This document shows positions 1 to 13,593 of a stretch of 64,000 nt of DNA, piece after piece; position 1 is the stretch's first letter, and each line of letters begins with the position of its first letter. Both the position numbers and the translations under genes were made by a program. The DNA is taken from contig JBBPBK010000103.1 in the NCBI GenBank assembly GCA_039720395.1, positions 291,454 through 355,453 on the forward strand. Reading direction: 5' to 3'. The notes under the pieces are model-generated. The model had not been told where the DNA came from, ran no database searches, and saw only the letters and a list, made by a program, of their open reading frames with translations. The DNA comes from Liquidambar formosana (Eukaryota > Streptophyta > Magnoliopsida > Saxifragales > Altingiaceae).

Positions 1-979
1 CTTTAGAGATGATTATATGATTCTTTTCCCTTTATAGCTTCTTGACCGATAGAGTTAGTTCACTTAGACATTTGTGAACCTATGTACGTTGAGGCACATT
101 CAATGACTCTTATTTTCTCATTTTTTTTATCAATAATTATGCGTGATATGTCAATGACGAGAGTACTTATCTCATCAATTCAATGAACTGTGTGAGAAAA
201 AGAGGATACGCAGATAACGCTCTATTCTTGGCACTCCGAAGCATGTTAGTATAGTGGAAAATAGGAATAGAATACTTTTAGATATGTCTAGATAGATGAT
301 GGCGCAAGTCTACCCCCTTTATTCTTTTAGGGGGATACTTTTTATGACTACTGCTTATATACTTATGAAAGTGCCTTCTTGGTTAATTATTTTCTTCAAC
401 TTCTTATGAGTTGTGGTATAGCGAAAAGCCCAATCTGTGGGGCATTCGCGCCCTTAGAAGGTCAGCAGATTTGTTCACATCGCTCTCTATGAGTGTGAGG
501 AGCTTAACCCTAGAACTATAAAGCACATTTTTAAAACTTTTCTTTGAAGGCTCAAAAGGTTATTTAATGTACGATGAACATCTTGATGGGAAATGATTGA
601 CATAGAGTAGCGTAATGTTGATTTGATTAAGAAAATGATTTCACTAGCATATGCTACATTAGTAAGAATCTTGACCTTTATGAGATAGAAGAGTAGGAAG
701 ACATCTTACCATCTTCGAGCGAGGTGGGGAATTAGTTCTTCGTCTTATAATCGCTGAAGATAGTGGGAGTGGTCTTCAAAAGTTCTTAAATTTCCCCATC
801 ATCACTTTGAGATTGAAGGGGATTCCTTCCTATGTGCTTCTAGAGAAGATGATGAGCCGACTTTCTATGAGAAAGTGCTTTTTTCTTATACTAGAAATTA
901 GTGAATAACTGCTATGCAAGATGAGATGAGCTTGATAGATAGGAATAGGTTTGGGAATTAGTTGATTTTTTATAATAGT

Positions 980-2380
980 AGATGATTCAATTGACAAGTA
1001 TTAGGCGCACCGTGTGGTAGAGAGTTATACCTAATGTGTGGGTATTAACTATGTAGAAACATTCTCCCTAAGTGGTGAGTTTTGCCTCTATTCGTCGGAT
1101 CTTATCCATTATCACATAAATGGATTTTGGATTTTTGTAGATAGATGTTAAGATGACATTTCTCTATGGAGAACTAGACAAAGAGATCTATGTTGGATTA
1201 ACCAATAGGTTTTGATCTATATAGATTAACTAGTGGGTTTTAAGGTCAAGGGACTAGAGCGCAAAATGTGTTTGCTCACTGTTCCGTCCATGGCCTTAAA
1301 CAAACATCTGGGCAATAATATTTGAGATTTCTTGATTCTATTACCACCGTGGGTTTTTAGGATGATTGAACATATTGCATGTATCTTTAATGGTCTAAGG
1401 GAAATATCCTTATTTTTCCATTGTATGTTGTTGATATTCTTATAGCTACAAATAATATGGAGACTTTAGTCGCCACTAAAGAGTGGTTGTTCTCTATTTT
1501 GAGATAAAGGACATGGGTAAAGCAATTTGTGTGCTAAGAGTTAAGATTGTTAGAGATCGTTCAGAGAACCTCCTCGGTTTGTCTCTAAAGACTTATATTA
1601 GGAAGATTCTTGAATATTTTTGCATGTATAACTCCAAACCCATTGACACTCCAATTCAAAGAGCTGGGCCTTAACCTTAAACTAGTTTCCTAAAACTTAC
1701 GAGGAAAAGAATCATATATCTACAATGCCATATATAGTTTCTATAAGAGATCCGTAGTACACGATGTTGTGTACGCGTCTAGACATCCGATCTATATAGT
1801 TAGTGGTTGTTTCTTTGAACCAGCACTAAGGATAGCAACGATTAGATTTCTTTGATACCTATGTGGGACCGTAGACCTTATCCTATATCATCATGGTGGA
1901 GACTTAGGACTGAGAGGTTACATTGATAGAGATTAGGCTATTTATAGAGATGTGCTTGAGTCCACCTTAGGTTATGCATCTATCTTTGGAGGTGAATGTG
2001 CTTTTTATTGTGGTATGAAGCAGACTTGCACTGCCTTATCCTTAGTGGAGTCAGAGAATTAGATTGCTAAGTAGTTATTTGAGAAGTTGTTTGGTTGAGT
2101 TGATCTTTGCAACGTTTAGGCTTTACAACTCATGAGGAGATTATAAGTTTGATTGTGTATTAATCCTAGAATATGCGAATGGATCCCAATTATTTTATAG
2201 ATCTAAACACAAAGAAATTTGTTTAAACTACATTTAAGATATGGTTGCGCAAAAGAGAAGAGGTCTAGAGGCATATCTCCACTAATAACGTGGTGGCTAA
2301 TCCTTTGATTAAACTAATTACTAGAAATGTTTTCCCTTCTCATGTGAGGAGAATGGGGCTTCGTAGGAATTGATGTACTC
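980..2380 (+). pseudogene. Copia retrotransposon pol remnant (RT and RNase H)
   Basis: Decayed Ty1/Copia polyprotein, readable only by switching frames. Near 1045-1200 there is a trace of the start of reverse transcriptase (NYVETFS, then DVKMTFLYGELDKEIYV). Near 1421-1470 the active-site region reads YVVDILIATNN instead of the usual YVDD, so a catalytic aspartate is lost. From 1510 the frame reads KDMGKA, RDRSENLLGLS, TYIRKILEYF and NSKPIDTPI, the standard end of the Copia RT domain. At 1915-2070 an RNase H remnant follows (YIDRD, STLGYASIFGGE, TALSLVESEN). Many in-frame stops show it is dead. Order RT then RNase H on the + strand fits Copia and the LTR at 3451. The gag, protease and integrase end is off the left edge or too decayed to see. 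Confidence 0.8.
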
Positions 2381-3450
2381 AGACATTAAATTCTTTATTG
2401 ACTTATTATTTTTGTATTGATATTCATTCTTTGTATTTTATGGAATGATTATATCATTTGTGTACACATCTTTGTAATATGTCACTGGGCTTGAATTGAC
2501 CCATTTACATGGGTGATTCACCTTAGCGCTAAGTTAGTGAGTAAGATGAGACATTTATATCTTTGGCACCTAGTTGGCGAGTAAGATATACAGTTGCTAT
2601 ATTATATGTCACCTTAGATTGAGCTAAAATGAGATCTCTATTTTGATCGAACATTGAGTTTTTTCCATAACTCTATGTATCCCGTTTGGTAGCTGAATGT
2701 GAGATTTCAGACAGGCACTAAAAGAGTGACTGTGCTGGAAAACTCAGGTTAGGTGCTTTAGCAGTGACTGGACTAAGATTCGTTTGGCGTTCTTTAGCTT
2801 CTGTTTATAGTGACATGCTCATCTTTATGAGTTAACACCATAGCATACATTTCATACTGTATGTGCTTTATTTCAACCAATAGTAGGAGTGATAAATGGA
2901 TCCTTACTTCATCACTGTGTGAGCCACATGGATCACTATGATCCAACTTTATGCCTTTTTTTACCTAAGACTATGTTATGAAGAGGATGCTTGATGATGC
3001 TACTTTAACGTGTTTTCCAAAGGCTAAGAAACAATTTAGTCTCATGGGATCTTGTTTATAAGTTGAGTTGAATTGAATTGGCAGGAGAGTTTAGGGAAGA
3101 TGATTTGATACTAGACCATATTTTGTGATTCATTAGCTGCGTAGCATCTATGTCGTATTTTGTTATGATATGAGACATGGGTACATTGCATATGTTGGAT
3201 ATAGCACTATTTTTATGTTTATATGAGAGATTAGAGAGTACTTATTCGGTGTTTTATGGATTATTTGGGGCATATGCGAGATGCTTTCGAGTGATGTGTT
3301 CTTGTTAGTTTGGTGATACCTAACATTTATGTTCCTATAATTGTACATTCTTCTCATGAGGTTGCACGCTCCATTACCTGTATGAGGAGATAAATGTTAG
3401 GAGATAGAGAAATTATAGAGGTAACTCACCCTACGTGGGCAAGTGGGAGA

Positions 3451-3958
3451 TGTTAATATATGGATCATTAGGTTGTGACCCAAACCTATGGTCTACCCAC
3501 GTGTGGGTGCTAGACCTAAGTGGTTAAGTGTCCTATTTACATAAGGTTTCCTAATTGTACATGGAAACAAAGTCCTACTAGGGTTTGGACTTAATAGGAG
3601 CACATATATATAGAGAGAGTCTCTCTTTGTGATGGAGACTACAACAATACACACAGTAACCTCCAACAGAAACTCTCCCTTTCTCTCTCTAGTATTCTCT
3701 CTCTAGGATCACCATTGTTGCCTAGTGGACTTGGTAGCATAGATTACGTAGGAGGACTCTAGTAGTAATCCCTACAGCTTTCATGATGTTGAGGAGCATA
3801 TATAGAGGTTAGATTTGTAGTAGAGGAGCGACCATTAAAGCAGCGGCTACTCGAGGCTTGTAACAACGACTAACAAAAATCCTCGGGTCTCTTCCGCTTA
3901 AGGTATGTCCTTAGACCCGTTATTGAGTGCTATATGCAGTAGATATAGCGTATTTACA
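3451..3958 (+). mobile_element. 3' LTR of the Copia element
   Basis: The segment begins TGTTAATATATGG and ends TATTTACA, so its tips are short inverted repeats (TGTTAATA against TGTAAATA). It is preceded directly by a purine-rich tract (AAGTGGGAGA at 3441-3450), as expected for the plus-strand primer. A TATA-like CACATATATATAG lies near 3601 and CT-rich leader sequence follows. Position and strand agree with the pol remnant upstream. The second LTR is outside the window, so divergence and age cannot be judged. Confidence 0.75.
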
Positions 3959-4289
3959 GCCTGCAATCATAGAATAAAAAAAAAAAAGAAAAAAAATTTA
4001 CCCAAAAAAAATGAAGAGAAAATAGAGAAAATAACTTTTTTTTTTAACAAATAACATATGATGTAATTATGTAAATCAGCAACTAATAGGAGTGTATAAG
4101 GAAACTTATTCTTTTTAATTGTTGTAACACTTTACTGAGATTACATGGAAGGAAAAAAATACAAATCTGGTTAAGTTTCGACATTATCAAGTCAGGTGGT
4201 TGTTGAATTTCATGAGTTCATATGCTTTCTAGAGAAGAGAAGCTACAATATGCATAATAAATCACTCATTTTGGAAGCTTTTGTATCCT

Positions 4290-4800
4290 TAATAGGCCTC
4301 GGCATCGGATTGGGCTAGGTTAGGCTTTTCGAGCTTGCACTATTCATTGACCTGGGCCATGAAAGAAAATGTGAAGCCCAAGCCCAGCCCATAGGCTCGG
4401 GCTTAGGCTTTTTTGGGCCTAAGCCATAGTAACCTACTGCTAGTGTTGTAATAAAAGAAAAAAAAGTGAAAATTACCTTTTGGTGACCACTTCGTATTAT
4501 AATACCAAAACAGAGTACATTAGTAGTATTAAGTTGACTATCTATTTGTAGTAAGGTAATATAATATACCTTTTTATTGGTATTAATTTGAGAAGTGATC
4601 ACTGAAAGATACTTCTCTAAAAAACTGGAAAATATTCATAATGATTTATCATGCTACAATGTCAGGCTATGGGCTTCAACTAAAGGCCCAAACCTAGTCC
4701 AAGGGTATTCGAGCTATGCTCGAGCTCAGGCTTTTTCGGGCTCATGCTAGGCTTTTTCCTTTAGGTTGCCCATGAGCCTTAAGCTTTTGAAGAGGCCTAA
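4290..4800. mobile_element. GGGCT-rich element, possibly non-autonomous DNA transposon
   Basis: Both flanks carry repeated GGGCT/AGGCTT-type words (TTGGGCTAGG, AAGCCCAAGCCCAGCCC, CGGGCTTAGGC on the left; CTCAGGCTTTTTCGGGCTC on the right) in partly inverted arrangement. Such GC-skewed blocks recur in plant genomes. Clear terminal repeats and target duplications could not be fixed by eye, so class and exact ends are uncertain. It is interrupted by a MITE at about 4464-4615. Confidence 0.35.
4464..4615. mobile_element. MITE-A copy 1
   Basis: Imperfect inverted repeat. The left arm has ACCTTTTGGTGACCACTT then TAATACCAAAA. The right arm has TTGGTATTAA then AGAAGTGATCACTGAAAG. The same arms recur at about 31376-31490, 51276-51440, 53758-53920 and 53943-54098, which defines a family of about 120-170 bp without coding capacity. 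No transposase source is present. Confidence 0.7.
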
Positions 4801-5429
4801 TCCTCAGTACCCAAAATGAAACAAAAAATCTATTTTCAATTTTTCTTTTCCCATTACAACATTTGTCTCATCAACCCAAATGAAGAATAAATAATAAATA
4901 ATCATTTGTTACATAAAGCAAAAGAAAAAGGATAGAAACACAAGTCTAGGCAAAGCACACCTTTCTCTTTAGATTTGTCTCAATTTTTTTTTTCCACTAG
5001 TTAATGAGGGTTCAAATCTGGGCTCGATTCTTTCAAAATAAAAACCTTAGAATCCCAATATGGGGTTTTCGGTCCAGGGAGAAAATATTGTCGCTCCATT
5101 TTGAATCACAATCTCCCAAAATCGATCTTTATATATAGCTTCAAATGGAGGTGAGTCCCCTATTCAAATGGAGCTTAGAGGATTTTTAGGGAAGAAATAA
5201 GAAGAGAGAGGAGAGAGAAAGGGGAGATACATTTCCAAATCAGCTAAAACAACGCCATTAAAAAATAATGTCATTTATAGCAGCTAAAACAACATGGCTA
5301 TATATCGTTTTGATGCTTCTCAATTTTCAGCCGCTGGATGGTTCATTTAATGACGTGGCACGATCTGGTTGAGACCCAAGCACACCTAAGTAGACAATCA
5401 CCCAAGTAGAGGATCTGGACTCAAAGGGA

Positions 5430-6173
5430 TATAAAGGTTAGAGTTTCTAGCCCTAGCACGGTAGCACTCCAGCTCTCTTATAACAACCTCCAACGGTCTA
5501 GCCTTTATCGAACTGGTATATAACTACTCCTCTTCTTCTTTTTTATTCTTCTTCTTCTCCTCCTTCTTCTTTTATTTTTCGATTTCCTTCTCTTTCTTTT
5601 ATTTTATTTTATTTTATTTCTGATTTTCAAATAGGTATTATTTTTTCGTTTTTTTTTTCCTCCTCCTCATCCTCCTCCTTTTCCTATTCTTCTTCTTCTT
5701 CGATTTCATTTACTGATTTTACCTTTTTTTTTTGTTTTTTTTCTCCTTCTTCATCGTCTTCTTCGTTTTTTCTTCTAATTGCTCTTCTTTTTTTTTTACA
5801 CCCATTTAGTTTATTAGATATTAGTTATGTTGGCTTCCTAGTTTTATAAGCATTTTCTTATTCTTATAAAAGAGAGATTAAATAATTATTTATATGAATT
5901 TTAGTTGAGTAAAACAGGAAATATGTTGACTATCTTGTAATCGTACCAATGTACCTACGACCTCTCTGTGCTATTGCAAAACATTCTAACCAATTGAATT
6001 TATAGGCCAAAAGATGAGAATATTCAATTTTTTATGCATAAATTGATTATTTGTAATACTTTCATTTAATATATATATATTTTTAATTTATTTTCTTTGA
6101 AATGTGCACCTCACTTCCCTAGGCCCCAACAGACCTTGGCACGTAGGTGTGCCTCGCACCCTTAGTAACTATG
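5430..6173. mobile_element. Right-end copy of the CATAGTTATTAAA hAT-like family
   Basis: This segment parallels 21670-22330. Both have an AGCCCTAG and CTCCAGCTC-type start, a shared step before GTATATAACTACTCC / GTATGTAGCTCC, then long TTCTTCTTC tracts, and finally GTGC(G)CCTCACTTCCCT ... CCTTGGC ... GCACC(C)TTA(A/G)TAACTATG. The terminus ending at 6173 matches the right end of the large 13081-22330 element. Its own left end was not recognised, so it may be 5'-truncated. Confidence 0.5.
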
Positions 6174-8030
6174 ATCGTCTTGCTCTTGAACGAGACTAGG
6201 TTAACTTGGTGAGATCTTGTCCATCTTAGACCATGCTTTAAACCACAGTGGAGATAAATACTGTCATAACTCATGAGGACATAGATATGTGGACACTATC
6301 CATGTGATAACCTAGAATGTTGTTATGAGGATCCAACACTTGATGTATGATGTTGTTGAAGCTATATTGTGATTAAAGAATGTTTTGATGAGCTATCATA
6401 GCTCGATTTTGAGTAATCTAGAAGTTATTATTGATCAGAAGGGATGAAATATCAATTTTTACCAAAAATTGGGAGTTTAGTTGACTAAATGTATGATGTA
6501 GTTGATAAATCTTGCAGGAATGGCCTGAAATGAGATTTTTATGGTGCTGAAATGACCCTTTTGCTCCTCTATCTATATATAAACCTAATCCATGATTTCT
6601 CTCTCATTTTTTACACTTCCTTTGCTGAGATAGAGAGAAAGAGAGAAGGAAGGACTAAGGAAGAAGGAAGAGATTGTGGATGAAGCACGCGACCTCGTGG
6701 AGCTCCAATCTTGTGATTTCCACTTCGACCTACGTGTGTACACCCTTTGGGGTTGCAATTCTAGCTTCTGTTTGAGAGGTAGGTACATTTTTCATGGTTA
6801 TAGACTAATTGTATGCATGATTTGGTACATTATCATGGGTTTTTGCGTGTTTACATGATATAATACATGTTTACATGGGATTAGGGTTTGAATTACTTAA
6901 AAATTCATGTATTTGGGAAATTGGGGTTTTGTTTTATACCCTATTTAGTTATATTTGTATTGTTTTGCATACCCTCACATGATTTGGGATAAAATTGGTT
7001 GATTTTGAAGACCTATTTGTTAAATTCTTACAATTGACTATTTGAGGATCACTTTTATATAAGTCTTGAAAACCTATCTTTCTACCATTGTAAAAAAAAT
7101 TGTTTTAGGAGATTAACATGTAAATGGATCCACATAAGGATCCATAGTATTTCTTCTTATTTGTGCGTGCGAGGGCCCTGCATGACCTAAGGAAGATTAT
7201 TTAGTTTAAAAGACTGATGTTATGGATTGCCAGATATAGAAAATTTATGCTATAGAAAATTTTTATGTTCTCCTGTACTCATTTTAAAATTTGTAATATG
7301 CAACCCCTTGTTATATCATTTTATTTAACTGCTCATAATAGTTTTAAAACCTTGATATACAACCTTGAAAAATGTAATCTACTGATTTTACACTCACGCC
7401 TATTTTTAAAACCTTTTTCGCAAATTATGAGCAAGGTAATAATGACTCATATAAGGAGGCATTGCATCGGGGTTAGCATGAGCATTTCATGATAAATGCA
7501 TGTATTATTTATGGTCTGTGCAGTATTTAAACAGACGTTTGTATTCTATATGTGTGTATTGATGGTAGAATCTTATGGGATTGAATGCCAGCTTAAATTT
7601 TATATTTTGAACTGTGGATGGTTATGAATTCAGTTTATATGGTACAGATTTTAAATGTCAAGAACTTGGTATGTCCTATTTACAGATAGGATTATGCACA
7701 AATTCCATATAATCTAGATTTTATAATTGATATGCCATGGCCTATTTTCTAGGTCGTGACAGTCCATAATCACATAAACACGGGGTTGTATGCACAATTA
7801 ATTCTCCTTGATTATTTAGACACATTACGATAAGTGATTAGATTAGGAGGACATACCTCTTGATTGTTGAGGAGGTAAGTAGTGTCCATTTAATAGCTCG
7901 CGCCTTGTAGGTGGGAATGTGGGATTTATAAAGGGAAAATACTTGGTTCCTCATAGTAGAGGAGGATAAGTGGATACAGATACCTGGACATGTGAATATA
8001 GATATATGGACACTGCATATTAACTTGAAC
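6174..8030. other. Intergenic, unassigned, LTR-like composition
   Basis: No gene is supported. A TATA-like CTATATATAAACC near 6572 followed by CT/GA-rich leader sequence looks like an LTR promoter, but no matching LTR ends were found. The stretch around 7760-7830 resembles 12880-12960 (CATAATCACATAA followed by a variable ACAATTAATTCT/ACAATCAATTCT segment). This suggests related sequence on both sides of the LTR at about 8032-12840. Open frames here are short and have no recognised motif. Confidence 0.35.
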
Positions 8031-8031
8031 A

Positions 8032-11000
8032 CGTCATAGACACCCCATTTTCACCCCCATAAGTTCATGATAGCATTTGTTTAAGTTTAGAAGCATCTAG
8101 GAGTCCCTAAGCCTTAAAGGACACTTTTGCCCTTTTAAGCCTTAGAAGAATAGGTCAACATTGCATGCATATTTTTGTCTCTTTGTTGAATCCCATTACT
8201 TGCATTTAGTTTCTAGGATCATTTTAGATATGTGTGTCAAATTTGGTTTAATTCCAAATAGGTTTGGATAGTTAATTAGAACTTTTGCGACTTGAAGGGT
8301 AATTTCGTCTTTTACTTCATATATTTTCCAATTGACCTCCAAATTTGTTCCGGAGTGTTCCATTGATCTTAGAGTAATGAAATGAGTCTAATTTAAGTGC
8401 CAATTTAATTTATTGATAGGTTTTGGATTAGTTCACTGTATTATCCTATGGCTAATTGACCCTTTTTCAGTTAACCGCCTTATGAAAACCCAGCCACTTG
8501 ACTGTGGTCAAGGATTTTTTTATTCAAGAACATTCTATACTTGTTCTACATTGAATCTTTGAAATTTTGGTTTTTGAATCACTCAAATCGGAGTTAAAAT
8601 GAAGAATCTATGTCCATTTGAAGTTAGGAGACCATACCGGGTCAGGAATCCTCAAAATTGAGGAAACCTGAATTCCCTCTCGGGTGACCAGTTCACCCCT
8701 ACCGGTCCAACCAATTCACCCCAACTGGTCACCCAAGAGCTCTGTCCTATTTTGTCCTTCTTTGAAGTTTTGACGGATTAGTACTCTCCAACTCCGAATT
8801 TCTACCTTCCAAAGGTCTTCTAAACCTATTGGGATGTGATTTTGAGTTGTTTAACATCTATGGGATTTAATTACAGCCCTAGATTGGTTTTATGGTGAAT
8901 TAATCTCAACCATTGGTTCATATGGTTGGTTGGTTATAAATAGAAACTCATTCATCAGCATAAGGGATTTTTTTGGACTTTTAGTTGGACTTTTGACTCT
9001 TTAACACTTCATATTCATAAGAGAGCTAGGGAGAATGAGTTGGCACTCATCTATATCACTTGGAGAAGGCTTTCTACTGTAATTTCAAATGAGAACTAGA
9101 AGGGAACCAAACCAAAGAGAAGGAAGAGCACAGCGAAGACCTTTGATTTGTTGTAAATATCTTTATTCTCTTTTTACGACTCCTTCTTCTTCTACTCCAT
9201 TCTCTGTATAGTTATGGCTTAGAATTGATTTAGGAATCATATATACTCTATATTTTAGAATGTATATGATTCAAATATAATGTAAAAGCATGCTCGCGGA
9301 ATAGGATTGCGAATTGCTTATTGTTAGGATAGTTTTTTCCCTTAAGGATAGACGTACGTTTTGCACAGAAAATTAGTTGATGTGTTTAGGCCATTTTCTC
9401 TTCATGTTTCAATTATATACATGATTTTAAGCATCTTTTGTATAGGACACTTGCTATGAAAGCCTCGTCTTCATAGATGTATAGATGATTATTCTTTTCG
9501 AGAATAATTATCATCCTTAGAGGGTGAGGTTGTGCATAGCTGCTTTCTAGAGTGTGTTTAACTGCGTTGTGAGTTTCTTTGCATTCTTAGGTATATATTT
9601 TACATAGGATATGTGAAGAAACCATTCATGTTGAGTGATTTCTACGTGAAATTATCTCCGGATAGTTTTACTTAAGAAAGCTCGCCGTAAGGATGATTAT
9701 TTCACATTCTTACATAAAATACTTACCTAAGGCATCATGTTAGATTTTCTTTTCATGTTTTGGATTGTCATATGATATTTTCATTATGATAATTCAAATT
9801 TGGCATGTTTTTTATAATTTTATGCATATTAGGGTGTTTAGGGCATATAGGAGCATATTAGGGCTTTGTTTCTCTTTTGGTTTTTGTCCTTTGCATAAAT
9901 ATTAGGTCATTATATGCATGTTTAGTATTCTGTCTAGATTTGATTTAGTATTTCTAATGATGATTTGAGCATGGATATGAATGGTTTGAGCATGATAATT
10001 GCCTTATAGCATACATGGGGTGATTAATTGGTGTTTTCTTGATGTTTCGGGATATTTTGCATATGGTAAATGGTTCATGGTAAGTTTTGTATGAATTGTT
10101 CTCTTCTCCCCCCTCGGTTTATTGTCTTTACTTTGGATTAGAAGTCCTAAATTTCCAACTTTTATAAAATTATGTTTTATTTAGAATTCTATTCTCTCTT
10201 GAATTCAAATCATTTTGGAAGTTTATTTGAGTTAGAATTCTATTCAGAATTCTATTCTTTCTTGAATACCTACTTTTTCTCAAACTATTTTTGGAAACTC
10301 CTATATTTTTAGAACCTTTCTTAAGTTGAAAACTTAGGGTTTATAGTTCATTGTAAAGAGAGTAACCCCTTCTCAATCGAACTACATGGACTTTAATCCT
10401 TGCATCTTGTTGGGAATCGAACTAGGGAGGAAAACGTACAAAGGCGGAATAAAAATTTTCCTACAATTCCCAGTCCCATGAATCCAATTATGCTTAATAC
10501 AAAACAAACCCTAACTAGAAGAGGGTAAGAATTACTTACAGTTGATTAATGTCTTCTCCTTTATGCTATAAGCTTTGTCTTCTCCTTTTTGCTCCAAGCT
10601 TGACTCCGGGCAGCAATGAATGTGCAGTCCAAGTTTACTGCTTCCAACGGTATCCACACCTAGCTTGAACTTGAAGTCCTTTCTTTCTTTTCTTTGTTGA
10701 TGCTAGAGTAGGAGAAGAGAGGAGAGAGAGAGGGAGAGTTGAAATTTCCGACCAGCACTTGGGAGCCTCCAAGAGTGCTTCAAGTGATGATGTCATCACA
10801 TTATAAAAGGTTTTAAATAGCCTCTAACTAGGGCCGGCCAAAGAAGGTCTTCAAACCCTAGAGGGTTTTGTGTAATTACTCTTAATTGCACAACAACCCC
10901 TCTAATTTGTATCTTATACAACCTTGCCCCTTAAGAACAATTCTTTTATTCACTTATGCCCTTTCTCTCATAAACATTCAAGTTCTCTTAGCATGATCAG

Positions 11001-12726
11001 TGTGTGACTCATTGGGTTCACATCATCAAGTAGTAGGGATAGCACGAGGTGTGCATAATGGAGCTCTTTCCATTAGAGGGTCTAATTGAAACTCCTTTCA
11101 ATTCCCTAATTGATTATAACTCATTTATATCAATTAGGGCTCCTACTAACCATGAGTAACACCTAGTATATGGCTCATGGTGTGGTCCTTAATGAGGTGA
11201 ATAGTCATTTACAAAGAACCCTTCTGTTATAGTTTGTAGGTTACAATTACATCATTCCATCAACACAATGTCTCTAATTGAACCAATAGGATATGGAAGT
11301 CTATCAAGTCCTTAGTTCGATTACTATATACTCATTCATTAATATCAACTCAATGATGAACTTTTGGAAACTCCTTTCCATATTCATTCTACCATAGGCC
11401 CATGGATTTAATGAGTTATATTCAATGAATGTTATATGAGACATTCAATCCCTTTTTCCTGAGAGTGATGGATTCCTTATTGATCACTCACATGCCTTCA
11501 CACACATAGCAATAGGGCCAATGAACACCCTTACAGGCCCCTGTAAGGATCTGCACTTAATGTTATCAAACTTCTAAAGCTACATGAATAAAACAACCAT
11601 GGTGTCTCAGGTCTAAGGATTACTTATACTACTATAACAATGAGAAACTGATTGATAGGTAGGTTAAAACTCCATTCAGTTTATCTCATATCTTTGGTCA
11701 CATTTAGTGTACCTATTCTTATAATAGGCACCCACTTATTGGTTGTAATGTCTCCACACAAATAGCTCGAGACTAGCCATCCTCCTATAGAATCAACCTA
11801 ACAAGTGCTAGTCCTATAGTTCATTACTATCCATCATAGTGAACCTTCAACTAAGAATGATTTAGGAGTTTAGTACAGAGATATATTTACAGTCTCAAAA
11901 TTATAACACTTTGTAATTCCATATTCTCAACTCTAACTCTATGGACATATTATGTAAATATAAATCATGCATATAAATATAATAGAATAAGCCCTTTTAT
12001 TAAATCAATAATAAATGTGACATGCATAAATGAAATCAATTTATTGTTCCTAATCCCTAAACAATCATCTCTATGATTAGCTCTAGGGCATAATCCTAAC
12101 ACATCTTTGTATGTAAGGTACGTTGGTGCTCATTTGATGTTCAAGTCCGCCCTAGGATACTAAGTATCCTAAGTATTTCTTTTTCCTTTTATTCTTTTGT
12201 CCATCACTATTTGCTAAAGGAGTAGAATGGACTCATGTTTATTCATTTATCCATCACATATTTGCTAGAGGAGTAGGATGGACTCATGCTGATTCATTTA
12301 TCCATCACATGTGATTGCTAGAGGAGTAGGATGAATCTGTTTCTTATTCTCTATCTCTCTTATATGCTTTCTATATCTATCCTATTTGTTCATGGATGTT
12401 TACATGCTTTATGGATGTTTATATGCTTTATGGATATGAATGGTTATGGATAATTCTTTATATATGCATGGTGACTAATTAAGAAGTGATTGAAATAGCC
12501 CATATAAATTCAGAGACCTATTTTGGGGCGATGTGGGTGCCTATAGGATGTTTCCTAGAACCTTCCCACATCATAACTTAGTCTCCAAATCCTCTCTTGT
12601 TTTGTTAAGACCTACTTTTTCTTGATCGGAGTCATGTGTTTGATTTTCAAAGGTTTCCTTTTAAAACTATTTTCATGGTTTTTCTTTTTTCCTTAAAAAA
12701 TGAGGTGGTGACTCCTTGTTTGTTAT

Positions 12727-12761
<35 letters not shown>

Positions 12762-12840
12762 TGAACCTTTTAAAAACCAGATTTTTTTCATTTAAATATC
12801 TACAAGTCTTTTTAAAAGAAGAGTTTTCCCCCCAATCGAA
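8032..12840 (+). mobile_element. Gypsy (Tat-like) LTR, interrupted by a Copia solo LTR
   Basis: The left side starts near TAGACACCCCATTTTCACCC, very like the TGT-GACACCCC start of plant Tat-type LTRs. A TATA box (GGTTATAAATAGAAAC) lies near 8930 with a purine-rich leader after it. Near the right end GAGGTGGTGACTCC (about 12704) matches the GGTGGCGACTCC motif characteristic of the ends of these LTRs. Removing the nested element at 10408-12101 rejoins the flanks at the CATCT target duplication. Exact outer ends and their target duplication are not resolved. No coding domain is seen, so it is probably a solo LTR. Confidence 0.5.
10408..12101 (-). mobile_element. Copia solo LTR with CATCT target duplication
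   Basis: On the - strand this runs TGTTAGGATTATGCCC ... TTCGATTCCCAACA, the usual TGTTAGGAT start of a common plant Copia LTR group. It is flanked by perfect 5-bp duplications CATCT at 10403-10407 and 12102-12106. Only one LTR copy is present with no internal region, so it is a solo LTR, normally produced by recombination between two LTRs. It sits inside the Tat-like LTR, so it is the younger insertion. Confidence 0.85.
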
Positions 12841-13038
12841 ACCCATGGTTCACACACGTAAACATGTAAACATGAACATGCATGTCCATAATCACATAAC
12901 ATGGAGATGCAAGTACACAATCAATTCTTATTTGCTTTTGTGGACACATGGTGAAAGGTGAGTGAAAATAAGGCGGAGCTCCTCTACCACTGTAAGTTGC
13001 CTAGTATTGTCTTTTATAGAGAGCTTCTAATCACCATT

Positions 13039-13040
<2 letters not shown>

Positions 13041-13080
<40 letters not shown>
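13041..13080. repeat. (CT)n microsatellite
   Basis: About 40 bp of CT dinucleotides that directly abut the CATAGTTATTAAA terminus at 13081. A second CT tract directly follows the opposite terminus at 22330, so part of it may be the target duplication of the hAT-like element. Confidence 0.95.
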
Positions 13081-13085
<5 letters not shown>

Positions 13086-13593
13086 TTATTAAAAGCGCGC
13101 CTAAGGCGCAAGGCATAGCCTCTAGGCTTCGAAATAGGCTAGGTGAGGTGACATCCTATAGGTGCGTTTAAAGCACGCTTTTGTGGGCCTTTATGTGAAG
13201 CGCAAGGCCTTCCAAGGCGTGCCTTGGTGACCCAAAGCCTATTTTATATCAGGGATAGGATCTAAGGACACAAAGAAAAACACAAAATTTGACACGACAC
13301 TTGAACCCTTAAATCTTTTTAGATCTAAGGGTGGAGATTAGTGCTAATGTGGATGTCACTTAAGTGATAGATGATGTGGTGCTGACATGGAATAATTTTT
13401 TTTATTAAAAAACAAAACAAAAACAAAAACCAAAATTATATTTCTAAACCAAATCACCTAGTCTGTATTGTTAGGTTTCTCTGCCACATGCAAAACCCTA
13501 GCTAGAGTTCATTAGACAATGGTGGCGGCGGCAGTGTATAACAGAGACGGCGGAGGTTGGTTATTGTAGACAGTGCGACATTCTCATCTCTCC